Of a DNA stretch of 64,000 bases, positions 38,459 through 46,761 are shown piece by piece. A model generated the notes under the pieces. It worked only from the letters and a program-made list of their open reading frames with translations. It did no database searches and was not told the DNA's origin. Source of the stretch: Microcoleus sp. AS-A8 (GTDB taxonomy: Bacteria; Cyanobacteriota; Cyanobacteriia; Cyanobacteriales; Coleofasciculaceae); contig JAMPKV010000011.1 in assembly GCA_039962225.1 (NCBI GenBank), forward strand, positions 236,332 through 300,331. The letters are read 5' to 3'. Each line of letters begins with the position of its first letter. The first letter of the stretch is position 1. The translations under genes and the position numbers were made by a program.

Positions 38459-39442
38459 ATGTCTATTGTTGTAGTTGAGAACCTAAGCAAAGTCTACCCG
38501 GTAGCCGTTAAAGAACCGGGCATCAAAGGTACGTTGGCTCACTTTCTGCGCCGCACCTACCGCTCAGTCAAAGCTGTTCAAGACGTTTCTTTCGAGATTG
38601 AGATGGGCGAAGTGGTTGGATTCCTGGGTCCCAACGGTGCAGGAAAAACCACGACACTCAAGATGCTCACCGGACTCATTCACCCCTCCAGCGGTCGAGT
38701 GAGAGTGGCGAATCATGTCCCCTTTCGCAGGCAAACAGACTTTTTGAAGAAAATTACCCTAGTTATGGGTCAAAAGCAGCAGTTGCTTTGGGACTTGCCT
38801 GCACTAGATTCCCTGAAAATTAACGCGGCTGTTTATGGCATCTCTGACAGAGATTTTCAGTATCGCGTCGGAGAACTCACCGAGATGCTTTCTTTAGAAG
38901 GCAAACTCACCCAACCCGTGCGGAAGCTTTCTCTGGGGGAACGCATGAAAGCCGAACTGCTGGCAGCCTTGCTACATCAACCCCAACTACTCTTCCTCGA
39001 TGAGCCAACGTTGGGATTAGATATCAACGCCCAAGTTGGAGTCCGCGACTTCCTGCGGGAATATAATCAGCGCACAGGTGCGACGATTCTTCTGACCAGT
39101 CACTACATGGCGGATATCACGGCTCTGTGCCAAAGGGTACTGTTAATTTATGCAGGTCAACTGATTTATGATGGCTCTCTGGAAGGGTTAGTTGACCGCT
39201 TCGCACCTTATCGCGAGGTTCAAGTGGAACTGGCTGAGCCGTTGCCCGAAGAGAAACTCTCTACCTATGCTGAAGTAGAAGCCATTGAAGGTCGGGAAGT
39301 CCGTTTTTTGGTCAAGCGCGATGTCCTGACGAGTACCGTGTCTCAAATTTTGGCTGAGCTGGAAGTCATGGATTTAAGCGTCACTGAGCCACCCATTGAA
39401 GAAGTGATTGGTCGGGTTTTTCGTGCTGGGGTAGTCTCATGA
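38459..39442 (+). CDS. ABC exporter ATP-binding protein (ABC-2 type)
   Basis: Cytoplasmic ATPase of 327 residues. Walker A GPNGAGKTT (~58-66), signature LSLGERMKAEL (~160-170), Walker B LLFLDEPTLGLD (~179-190), and H-loop TSHYMAD (~215-221). A C-terminal extension (~245-327) is typical of ABC-2 exporters such as the NodI/DrrA/YbhF-like group. The permease gene overlaps by 4 nt (ATGA), showing translational coupling. The substrate cannot be deduced. Confidence 0.93.
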   Translation: MSIVVVENLSKVYPVAVKEPGIKGTLAHFLRRTYRSVKAVQDVSFEIEMGEVVGFLGPNGAGKTTTLKMLTGLIHPSSGRVRVANHVPFRRQTDFLKKITLVMGQKQQLLWDLPALDSLKINAAVYGISDRDFQYRVGELTEMLSLEGKLTQPVRKLSLGERMKAELLAALLHQPQLLFLDEPTLGLDINAQVGVRDFLREYNQRTGATILLTSHYMADITALCQRVLLIYAGQLIYDGSLEGLVDRFAPYREVQVELAEPLPEEKLSTYAEVEAIEGREVRFLVKRDVLTSTVSQILAELEVMDLSVTEPPIEEVIGRVFRAGVVS

Positions 39443-40227
39443 AGCGAGGGATGAGAACGGCTCAAACGTTCCTCTCGGTTTACTATGCCTACATGGTAGA
39501 GTACCGGGCGGAGTTGTTTTTATGGGCGCTGTCGGGAACCCTACCGCTGATTTTGATGGGTATCTGGATTAAAGCCTCCCAAAGTGGACAATTTGGTCTA
39601 GAGGCTAACGATTTTGCCCGCTATTTTCTCACCGTTTTTCTTGTCCGTCAGTTTAATGTCGTTTGGGTCGTCTGGGAGTTTGAAAAGGAAGTGGTGGAAG
39701 GAAAGCTTTCTCCCCGACTCCTACAGCCGATTGATCCGGTGTGGCATCATGTCGCGTCCCATGTATCAGAACGGCTGGCTCGTCTGCCTTTGGCGTTAAT
39801 GTTGGTGGGTTTGTTTTTTTTGCTTTATCCTGAGGCGATTTGGCTACCGAGTCTGGGCAATATAATGCTGTTTATGCCCCTGGTTGCCCTGGCTTTTGCT
39901 CTGCGTTTCTTGATACAGTATACTTTTGCTCTGTTTGCCTTTTGGACAGAACGAGCAAGTGCGATCGAGCAATTTTGGTTTTTGTTTTACTTGTTTTTGT
40001 CTGGCATCATTGCCCCGCTAGAAGTTTTTCCAGTAGCCGTGCGTGAGGTAGCACTGTGGACGCCCTTTCCTTATCTCATTCACTTCCCAGCAGCAATTTT
40101 GATTGGGCTACCTGTGGATATTGTGCGAAGTATTTTGGTCATGCTGGGTTGGAGTCTACTTTTTTTCATCTTGAACCGCTGGCTGTGGCGCAAGGGATTG
40201 AAGCAGTACTCGGGGATGGGAGCTTAG
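39439..40227 (+). CDS. ABC-2 type permease
   Basis: Membrane partner of the upstream ATPase, 262 residues with six hydrophobic segments (for example LFLWALSGTLPLILMGI ~28-44, FWFLFYLFLSGIIAPLEVFP ~183-202, SILVMLGWSLLFFIL ~235-249). It resembles the ABC-2 family (DUF990-like) often found as two-permease systems; only one permease is present here. The start overlaps the ATPase stop. The substrate is unknown. Confidence 0.88.
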   Translation: MKRGMRTAQTFLSVYYAYMVEYRAELFLWALSGTLPLILMGIWIKASQSGQFGLEANDFARYFLTVFLVRQFNVVWVVWEFEKEVVEGKLSPRLLQPIDPVWHHVASHVSERLARLPLALMLVGLFFLLYPEAIWLPSLGNIMLFMPLVALAFALRFLIQYTFALFAFWTERASAIEQFWFLFYLFLSGIIAPLEVFPVAVREVALWTPFPYLIHFPAAILIGLPVDIVRSILVMLGWSLLFFILNRWLWRKGLKQYSGMGA

Positions 40228-40266
40228 TCAAACTTAAATCTGTTCAAATCAGTTGGAGAAGAGACT

Positions 40267-40509
40267 GTGATTAAACTTAAGTTATCTCTGGTAGCTATTC
40301 TATCCACCACGGCGATCGCAAGTGGCATAGTGTTGAGTTCCGTGAGTTCGGCTCAATCCTGTTCGCACAGCAAATTTGAAGTGTATGAACAGGAAGGATA
40401 CGAGCAACCCGCTTGGTTCCGCTCTCCTTGGATAGCCGTTATAACTTTGCCGGGAATCGCTTTAGCAGCGGTTCTGTCTGCCGGCAATCGCTGGTATCAG
40501 AAGAATTAG
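40267..40509 (+). CDS. Small membrane protein, unknown function
   Basis: 80 residues, GTG start with GGAG 9 nt upstream. An N-terminal signal-like helix (~5-27) ends near SSAQS. A second hydrophobic helix (~55-72, WIAVITLPGIALAAVL) follows, then a basic tail. A short polar loop with CSHSKFEVYEQEGYEQ lies between. It follows the ABC permease gene by 39 nt and may be co-transcribed. No family recognised. Confidence 0.6.
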   Translation: MIKLKLSLVAILSTTAIASGIVLSSVSSAQSCSHSKFEVYEQEGYEQPAWFRSPWIAVITLPGIALAAVLSAGNRWYQKN

Positions 40510-40539
40510 GAGTAATTTGTGGTGCAATCCCCACATCCA

Positions 40540-40559
40540 GGGAGTTCCTCAGAACTCCC
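40540..40559. other. 8-bp hairpin with tetraloop between convergent genes
   Basis: GGGAGTTC (40540-40547), loop CTCA, GAACTCCC (40552-40559). It lies between the convergent small membrane protein gene and infC-like gene, where a bidirectional 3'-end stem is expected. No T-run on either side. Confidence 0.5.
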
Positions 40560-40571
40560 CGGAACATTCAT

Positions 40572-41057
40572 CTAGGATGGAATCACCTGAACAATCAGTG
40601 AGCGTTTATCCAAGGACTGGACTTTTCCCACTTGACCGAGGTCAACTACAATGCGGTCTAGCAATTCTGCGGCGCGGTCGCGATGTTGATGTTCTCGACC
40701 CCGTAAACGGACTTGGAATTTCACGGAATCGCCTTTACCCAACCACTCAACAGCTCTATTGATGCGTAAGCTGTAATCAGACTCGCCGACGTTCGGGCGA
40801 AGCTGAACCTCCTTCATCGATGGTTTAGCACTCTGGCGTTGACGTTTTTTCTGTTGGTACTGATGCTTGCCGTAGTCCAGAATCTTAGCTACTGGAGCCT
40901 CTTTACTTTCAGAGACTACGACAAGGTCAAGCCCTACACTTTCAGCGAGTTGCAGCGCATCACGGGTATCAGTCAAACCCCGATTGTTGTTTTCTTGGTC
41001 AATCAACAGGACTTGAGGAGTCTTGATTTGATGGTTAATCAGTTGTTTAGAAGCGAT
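40572..41057 (-). CDS. infC: Translation initiation factor IF-3 paralogue with apparent ATC start
   Basis: IF-3 of about 161 residues. Conserved core: INHQIKTPQVLLID (~7-20), ALQLAESVGLDLVVVS (~32-47), AKILDYGKHQYQQKKR (~55-70), KEVQLRPNVGESDY (~79-92) and RGREHQHRD (~118-126). The N-terminal core begins before any ATG, GTG or TTG: the in-frame stop is at 41070-41072, and the first such codon is TTG at 41006, well inside the domain. ATC at 41057 has AGAGG exactly 8 nt upstream; ATT at 41063 is too close. Bacterial infC is known for AUU/AUC starts used in autoregulation. It is more divergent than the usual cyanobacterial IF-3, so it may be a second copy. Confidence 0.85.
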   Translation of the reverse strand: MASKQLINHQIKTPQVLLIDQENNNRGLTDTRDALQLAESVGLDLVVVSESKEAPVAKILDYGKHQYQQKKRQRQSAKPSMKEVQLRPNVGESDYSLRINRAVEWLGKGDSVKFQVRLRGREHQHRDRAAELLDRIVVDLGQVGKVQSLDKRSLIVQVIPS

Positions 41058-41185
41058 AGTAATATCCTCTTAAACTCAATATTGTATTTAGCCGATAATA
41101 CTAGCGTAGCGCAGTGTACACGAACTGAGAGTAAAGTGATAGAGAATTTAAACAAAGGTCATAAGGACATCTACACCGAGTAAAG

Positions 41186-42166
41186 ATGCAGACGACGCAA
41201 AAACTCTCCCTTCCTATCATGGGCTGCGGAACTTGGGCCTGGGGAAACCGACTGCTCTGGGGATATGACGAAAGCATGGATGACCAGTTGCAAGCCGTCT
41301 TTAACCTCTGTGTAAGCAACGGTGTGACTTTATTTGATACGGGCGATTCCTACGGAACGGGGAAATTGAATGGGCGAAGTGAGCAACTTCTCGGACAGTT
41401 CTCTCAGGGATATCAGGGTTCCAATTCAGACAAGATTTGCCTAGCCACCAAGCTGGCGGCTTATCCGTGGAGATTGACACGTCAGTCCATGGTGTCGGCT
41501 GGCAAGGCATCTGCCCAGCGCTTGGGAAGAAATGTAGATTTAGTACAAATGCACTGGTCTACAGCTAACTATGCTCCCTGGCAGGAGGGGGCACTCTTGC
41601 AGGGTTTGGCGGATCTTTACGAGCAAGGATTGGTGAAGGGAGTCGGCTTATCCAATTACGGCCCCAAACGGCTCAAATGGGTGCATCAAAAGCTTGCCGA
41701 TCGCGCCGTTCCCATTTCGACGCTACAAGTTCAGTATTCCCTATTATCCACCTATCCGGTCACCCAACTTGGACTCAAAGATGTTTGTGATGAGCTGGGG
41801 ATAAAGCTCATTGCCTATAGCCCCTTGGGATTGGGGCTGTTAACCGGAAAATACTCGGAGAAAGGGCCTTTCCCCAAAGGCATCCGAGGTGTGCTGTTTA
41901 GGCAGTTATTACCCAGCATCCACCCGATCGTAGACGGCTTACGAGCGATCGCCCAATCCAGAAACAAGACCCTATCACAGGTTGCCCTCAACTGGTGCAT
42001 CTGTAAAGGAACCATTCCCATCCCTGGAGCCAAAAGTGTGGAACAAGCTAAGGAGAATATTGGCGCTTTGGGTTGGCAACTCGACTCCAACGAAGTTGCA
42101 GAACTTGATCGCGCGGCTGCTCGTGTAGACAAACCCATGGTTCAAAACATCTTTCAGACTCGGTGA
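41186..42166 (+). CDS. Aldo/keto reductase
   Basis: NADPH-dependent oxidoreductase of 326 residues with a TIM-barrel pattern. Catalytic tetrad: Asp in LFDTGDSYG (~51) with Tyr (~56), Lys in CLATKLAAY (~93), and His in VQMHWST (~127). The C-terminal cofactor-binding part has IPIPGAKSVEQAKENIGAL (~276-294). It belongs to the plant/cyanobacterial pyridoxal-reductase-like group. Divergent from the IF-3 gene. The substrate is not deduced. Confidence 0.9.
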   Translation: MQTTQKLSLPIMGCGTWAWGNRLLWGYDESMDDQLQAVFNLCVSNGVTLFDTGDSYGTGKLNGRSEQLLGQFSQGYQGSNSDKICLATKLAAYPWRLTRQSMVSAGKASAQRLGRNVDLVQMHWSTANYAPWQEGALLQGLADLYEQGLVKGVGLSNYGPKRLKWVHQKLADRAVPISTLQVQYSLLSTYPVTQLGLKDVCDELGIKLIAYSPLGLGLLTGKYSEKGPFPKGIRGVLFRQLLPSIHPIVDGLRAIAQSRNKTLSQVALNWCICKGTIPIPGAKSVEQAKENIGALGWQLDSNEVAELDRAAARVDKPMVQNIFQTR

Positions 42167-42271
42167 AATAGACAACTTCGTCTTTACCAAAAAAGGCAGA
42201 CCGGAGATCATACGAGGACAGAAGGCAGGCGGCAGAAGGGATACGATGGATATTTGGCATTGGAATACTAG

Positions 42272-42325
42272 AGTTTTTAACGCAGAGGTCGCAAAGGGTG
42301 GCGCACAGGAGCGCAGAGTTTTTGC
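42272..42325. repeat. Cyanobacterial intergenic repeat (AACGCAGAG type)
   Basis: AACGCAGAGGTCGCAAAGG followed by GGAGCGCAGAG matches a widespread interspersed repeat in filamentous cyanobacteria. Just upstream, CAGAAGG-type heptamers occur (42229-42240). No coding potential. Confidence 0.55.
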
Positions 42326-42439
42326 ACCCTAATCTCGGTGAATTCCCATGCCAACGGAATTAATATGACCTCTGTATAGCTGATTCTCCTTGGGTTTGAG
42401 TGATTGCTCTAGGCTGCCCAATCTTGCTACAATTCCTCG

Positions 42440-43282
42440 ATGTCTCAAAAATCTGACCTTGTAGCACGACCCGGCTGGTCTTTAGATCAACGAAATCCTC
42501 AAGTCATTCAATCGTTCATGCCGCTCTGGGAGTGGCTATATCGCTACTATTTTCGAGTGCAAACGAGTGGCTGGCACCATATTCCGCCTCAGGGGCAAGT
42601 CCTGCTCGTCGGTTCCCATAATGGAGGGCTAGTCGCCCCTGATATGGTCATGATGATGTATGACTGGTTTCGAGAATTTGGCACAGAACGTCCTGTTTAT
42701 GGTTTGATGCATCCTTGTGTCTGGAAGGCTGTTCCGAGAGTAGCCGACCTCGTGGCTCAGACGGGTGCGGTGGTGGCGCATCCCAAAATGGCGATCGCAG
42801 CTTTGCGAAAAGGTGCCAGTGTTCTCGTTTACCCTGGTGGAGCTAAAGATGTCTTTCGACTCCATGCCTTGCGTAACAAAATCTGCTTGGCTGGGAATCA
42901 AGCTTTTATCAAGCTGGCACTAGGGCACAATGTCCCGATTGTGCCGGTGATTTCCTACGGTGGTCACGATACACTAATTGTTTTGGCTGACTTGTATCAA
43001 CAAGTGCGGCAACTCCATGAATGGGGAATGCCTTGGTTTTTGGATATCGATCCAGAAGTGTTTCCGATTTATCTGGGATTACCCTGGGGACTGGCGATCG
43101 GCCCTCTGCCTAATATTCCACTCCCTGTACAAATCCATACCAGGGTTTGCCCACCGATTATTTTTGAGCGTTATGGTCGAGAAGCCGCCCATGATAGCGA
43201 TTATGTGGATGCTTGCTATAACCTCGTGTGCGAAAAGATGCAGCAAGAGTTAGACGGTTTAGTTCGAGAGGTGGAACAGTAA
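42440..43282 (+). CDS. Lysophospholipid / glycerol acyltransferase family protein
   Basis: Membrane-associated acyltransferase of 280 residues. The family motif appears as GSHNGGLVAPD (~57-67), a variant of the HxxxxD site, and the second motif as VLVYPGGAKDVFR (~133-145). IVPVISYGGHDTL (~167-179) follows. Similar cyanobacterial proteins have been linked to plant-type phytyl ester/diacylglycerol acyltransferases, but the acyl donor and acceptor are not deducible. Followed after 60 nt by an EamA transporter gene on the same strand. Confidence 0.85.
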   Translation: MSQKSDLVARPGWSLDQRNPQVIQSFMPLWEWLYRYYFRVQTSGWHHIPPQGQVLLVGSHNGGLVAPDMVMMMYDWFREFGTERPVYGLMHPCVWKAVPRVADLVAQTGAVVAHPKMAIAALRKGASVLVYPGGAKDVFRLHALRNKICLAGNQAFIKLALGHNVPIVPVISYGGHDTLIVLADLYQQVRQLHEWGMPWFLDIDPEVFPIYLGLPWGLAIGPLPNIPLPVQIHTRVCPPIIFERYGREAAHDSDYVDACYNLVCEKMQQELDGLVREVEQ

Positions 43283-43342
43283 AAACTTGTCCAGTTCAAC
43301 CCCTCAGTAGAATCAAAGTGTACTTCATCGTCAATTTCAGCG

Positions 43343-44287
43343 GTGCTTGGCTTTCTGATCGTTCTGCTATCGTCTGTCTTTTTCTGCTTTCAAAATGTAA
43401 TTGTGAGAGTTCTATTCAACGAACACGCGATTCTGGGACTCTTCCAGACGGGGGGTTTTGTCACACCCACCTTGCAGAACTCATTTTTATTGATGTTCAT
43501 GCGGATGCTGTTAGTCGTTCCGTTGATGGCATCTCTGGCACCGAAACTCTACCCTGCAACCTGGAAGGATATTAAACAGTTAGGGAATTTTGAACAACGT
43601 CCTCTGCTGCTGCAATCGGTGGGATGCGGGGTTCTCATGTTTCTTTACTTGGCAATGATTTATATTTCCATCGGGCTGATTCCGACGGGTATTGCCATGA
43701 CTCTCTTCTTTACTTACCCCGTTTTCACGGCGCTATTTTCCTGGCGGTGGTTTGGGAATCGTCCGACACTGTTTCGTTGGAGTGTGATGGGATTGGTATT
43801 ACTGGGCAGTTTTTTGACCATGCCCTATAGTGATACGGCGGCGAATAACCAAACCTTAATCGGTATCATCACCGGGATTTCCTCCGGTGTTGTGTATGCT
43901 CTCTATACGGTTGTGGCTCAAAAGAGTTTTGAAACCCTGCATCCTTTTCCCTTTACTTGGATTAGTTTTGCCACCACCTTAGGATTATCAGCCGCAAGTC
44001 TTGTAATCTGGAATTTACAGGATGCTCAGCTCATCTGGATTCCCCTGTGGATTGGAGCGCTCCTGTCTGCGATCGCCACTTTTGCCGGACACTTGCTGAA
44101 CAATTTCGGGATTCGCCTCATCGGTGCTACGTCTGCTTCAATGATTGGCGCGAGTAATCCAGCACTTACGGTGATTTTGGCTTGGTGCACGATTCAGGAA
44201 ACACTACAGGGTTTGCAACTGGTGGGAGTAGTGATTGTGACGTTGAGCGTTGCACTGCTGAGTCGAGAGCGTAGTTTATCCAAGTAA
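43343..44287 (+). CDS. DMT-family (EamA) transporter
   Basis: Integral membrane protein of 314 residues with ten hydrophobic helices in two EamA halves (~1-150 and ~165-305). Motifs: FQNVIVRVLFNE in helix 1, GLIPTGIAMTLFFTYPVFTALF (~112-133), and ASNPALTVILAWCTIQE (~271-287). The first codon available after the upstream stop is GTG 43343, without a clear ribosome-binding site; coupling to the acyltransferase gene is possible. The substrate is unknown. Confidence 0.88.
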   Translation: MLGFLIVLLSSVFFCFQNVIVRVLFNEHAILGLFQTGGFVTPTLQNSFLLMFMRMLLVVPLMASLAPKLYPATWKDIKQLGNFEQRPLLLQSVGCGVLMFLYLAMIYISIGLIPTGIAMTLFFTYPVFTALFSWRWFGNRPTLFRWSVMGLVLLGSFLTMPYSDTAANNQTLIGIITGISSGVVYALYTVVAQKSFETLHPFPFTWISFATTLGLSAASLVIWNLQDAQLIWIPLWIGALLSAIATFAGHLLNNFGIRLIGATSASMIGASNPALTVILAWCTIQETLQGLQLVGVVIVTLSVALLSRERSLSK

Positions 44288-44508
44288 TTTCATTTCTATT
44301 TTCAGGTATCACTTCTATAATCCCGCCACATCCTGACTCAAGCTTTGACTTAAACCAGAGGAAGCCAGAAATCGTAACTTCCCAATCTAAGCTCTTCTTA
44401 ATTTTGTCAAGACCAATCCAGTGTCACAATAAATTGAGAAGAATTCTGAACTACTCTGTCATTGGGTATTTCTGTCTTCATCAGAACAGTTTGGTTGATA
44501 GTTGAGCG

Positions 44509-44967
44509 TTGAGTATTGCCTTGAATATGGAAGAATCTCCGGCACAGCGATTAATTTTAGTTGTGGAAGATAACCCCGAACATACCCATCTGATCAAAGA
44601 TGCGCTCACTGAAAATTCAGGACGGCATCAAATTGTGGCGATCGCGGATGGGATGGAAGCGATGGACTTTCTACGTCGCCGAGGAAACTATAAGGAGGCA
44701 ACCCGTCCCGATTTGATTTTGCTGGACTTGAATTTGTCAGGAAAGGATGGCAGAGAACTCATAGCAGAAATTAAGGCTGATCCACAGCTTAGGCGGATTC
44801 CCATTGTGGTTTTAACCATTTCCGACCATGAAGAAGACATTTTCCAAAGTTATGCCCTTCAGGGAAATTGCTATGTGATCAAATCCTCTGATTTTGAACA
44901 ACTGTTTCAGACTGTTAAACGGATCGAAGAATTTTGGTTAGGAATTGTTACCCTACCCCTAGAGTAG
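44509..44967 (+). CDS. Rcp1-like single-domain response regulator
   Basis: CheY-like receiver of 152 residues (146 if ATG 44527 is used). Acidic pocket VVEDNPEH, phosphoacceptor Asp in LILLDLNLSGKDG (~74), Thr in VVLTIS (~103) and Lys in NCYVIKSSD (~125). The long inserts and C-terminal IEEFWLGIVTLPLE match Rcp1 regulators of cyanobacterial phytochromes, and the second Rcp1-like gene at 49025. A TnpB element now separates it from the phytochrome gene. No output domain. Confidence 0.88.
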   Translation: MSIALNMEESPAQRLILVVEDNPEHTHLIKDALTENSGRHQIVAIADGMEAMDFLRRRGNYKEATRPDLILLDLNLSGKDGRELIAEIKADPQLRRIPIVVLTISDHEEDIFQSYALQGNCYVIKSSDFEQLFQTVKRIEEFWLGIVTLPLE

Positions 44968-45397
44968 TTAGAGATTAATTTTATGATTTTTATTTAAATA
45001 AATATAGTTTTGTTAATAGAGGTCAACTAATAGACGAAAGTTAGTTTATTATCCATAAACTATTTTATTCTTTATTTGAGAAAAGTTTTAATTTATTTAA
45101 GGTTCCCTTTAGGTTTTTAGGGGATTTGTGCGATACCCTCCAAACTAGAGAGAAAAGAAAAATTTTATACAGCCATAATCCAAGGTAAAACACTAAAATT
45201 AAGCAATGAGTGTATCAAGGACTGCATAGACTTTATCGAAAAACGCTATAAGACCCCGCTCCTTCAGGACGGGGATCTAAGGCGGGTCAACAAAGATACG
45301 GAGGTGACCAATAAATCTTTCAGCGAAGCCATAAGGATAAAGAGAGAATATTATGTGAAAATGCTAACATAAAACATGTGGTGGGTAGGTCGAATCC

Positions 45398-46612
45398 ATG
45401 ATTGTTTACGAGTTCAAAGTCAAAGGGAAAGAGGTTCAGTATCGCGCTATAGATGAGGCGATTCGTACTAGCCAATTCATCCAAAATAAGTGCTTGCGCT
45501 ACTGGATGGAAAACAAGGGTTTGCGTCAATACGACCTCAACAAATACTGTGCCGTACTTGCAGCAGAATTTCCTTTGGCCTCCGAACTCAATTCAATGGC
45601 TCGACAGTCTGCGGCAGAACGAACTTGGAGTGCTATTGCTCGGTTTTTTGACAACTGCAAGAAGAGGGTTAAGGGGAAGAAGGGGTTTCCGAAATTCAAA
45701 AAGAATTGCCGCTCAGTTGAATATAAAACTAGCGGCTGGAAGCTTTCACAAAACCGAAAAGCGATTGCGCTCCGGGATGGGAAGAACATAGGAATCCTTA
45801 AACTTAAAGGAACTTATGACCTTAACTACTATGACATTAAGCAGATTAAGCGAGTTCGATTAGTCAAGAGAGCTGATGGATACTACGCTCAATTTGCAAT
45901 TGATGCGAAAGTTAGGGTTGAACCGACGCTGACCGGAAAAATGGTGGGACTGGATTTAGGGTTAAAGTTTTTCATTGCCGATAACCTTGGAAATACAGAA
46001 CCTTGCCCTCAGTTCTACAGAAAGTCAGAGAAGCAGTTAAACCGAGCCAACCGCAAAAAGTCCAAGAAGTTCAAGCGTGGTGCCAAACCGCAGTCTAAAA
46101 ACTACCACAAAGCAAGAAACCGCTATGCTCGGAAGCATCTAGGAGTAAGTAGGCAACGAAAAGAGTATTGCAAGCTCCTCGCATACTCCGTCATCCAATC
46201 TAACGATTTGGTAGCCTATGAAGACTTAAATGTAAAAGGGCTGGTGAGAAATCGGCGTCTTGCTAAATCCATCAGTGATGCAGGATGGTCAACATTTCGC
46301 CATTGGTTAGAATACTTTGGCTTTAAATATGGAAAGGTTACAATTGCCGTGCCCCCATACAATACAAGCCAAAATTGCTCTAACTGTGGTAAAAAAGTGA
46401 AGAAATCCCTATCAACAAGAACCCATGTCTGTCCACATTGTGGGTTCACTGAAGATAGAGATGTGAACGCTGCCATTAACATCCTGAAACTAGCACTCAG
46501 TACGGCAGGACATGCCGGAACTTACGCTTGGGGAGATTTGCCCTCTTGGGCGATTGGAGCAATCCTGTCGTTTAACGGCGAGTCCGCGAACCAAGAATCC
46601 CCGCTGCTCTGA
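45398..46612 (+). CDS. tnpB: RNA-guided nuclease TnpB (OrfB)
   Basis: TnpB of 404 residues, apparently intact. N-terminal OrfB helical domain (YEFKVKGKEVQYRAIDEAIR), then a split RuvC site: Asp in VGLDLGLKFF (~186), Glu in VAYEDLNVKGL (~275), Asp in EDRDVNAAINIL (~354). A zinc ribbon CSNCGKK...CPHCG lies at ~328-349. TnpB cuts DNA under guidance of an RNA made from the element's right end. All three catalytic acids are present, so activity is plausible. Confidence 0.93.
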   Translation: MIVYEFKVKGKEVQYRAIDEAIRTSQFIQNKCLRYWMENKGLRQYDLNKYCAVLAAEFPLASELNSMARQSAAERTWSAIARFFDNCKKRVKGKKGFPKFKKNCRSVEYKTSGWKLSQNRKAIALRDGKNIGILKLKGTYDLNYYDIKQIKRVRLVKRADGYYAQFAIDAKVRVEPTLTGKMVGLDLGLKFFIADNLGNTEPCPQFYRKSEKQLNRANRKKSKKFKRGAKPQSKNYHKARNRYARKHLGVSRQRKEYCKLLAYSVIQSNDLVAYEDLNVKGLVRNRRLAKSISDAGWSTFRHWLEYFGFKYGKVTIAVPPYNTSQNCSNCGKKVKKSLSTRTHVCPHCGFTEDRDVNAAINILKLALSTAGHAGTYAWGDLPSWAIGAILSFNGESANQESPLL

Positions 46613-46629
46613 TTCACGGGGAGTGTCAA
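46490..46629 (+). ncRNA. Putative omega (re)RNA scaffold of TnpB
   Basis: Known TnpB elements produce a guide RNA whose scaffold covers the 3' end of tnpB and the right end, with the guide in the flank. Here the 3' region ends with the hairpin CCCCG/CGGGG and AGTGTCAA. The guide would start near 46630 (TTGATATCGCAACC). The 5' limit is a guess. Confidence 0.4.
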
Positions 46630-46761
46630 TTGATATCGCAACCGTCTAGAGTCTGAATCGATGCAAAAAGTATTGAAAATTAGACCCAAAAGATGAGTCA
46701 CTCGTAGAACTCATATTATGATGGGTTGTTTATTTTCTATTCCATTCTATGGAGGGCAATC

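Larger units (their letters stand above)
45250..46629 (+). mobile_element. IS200/IS605-type element with tnpB only
   Basis: A tnpB gene flanked by short stem-loops. Left: CCCCG (45254-45258) with CGGGG (45270-45274). Right: CCCCG (46599-46603) with CGGGG (46617-46621), then AGTGTCAA to 46629. Subterminal hairpins are typical of this superfamily. No tnpA (Y1 transposase) is present, so movement would need one supplied in trans. The exact left end is uncertain. It sits between an Rcp1-like gene and a phytochrome gene. Confidence 0.7.

Noticed and set aside
45186..45372. Open frame of ~60 codons left of tnpB (LSNECIKDCIDFIEKRYKTP) considered as a tnpA remnant
   Set aside because: No HUH or tyrosine motif, no start codon, and it spans the left-end hairpin.
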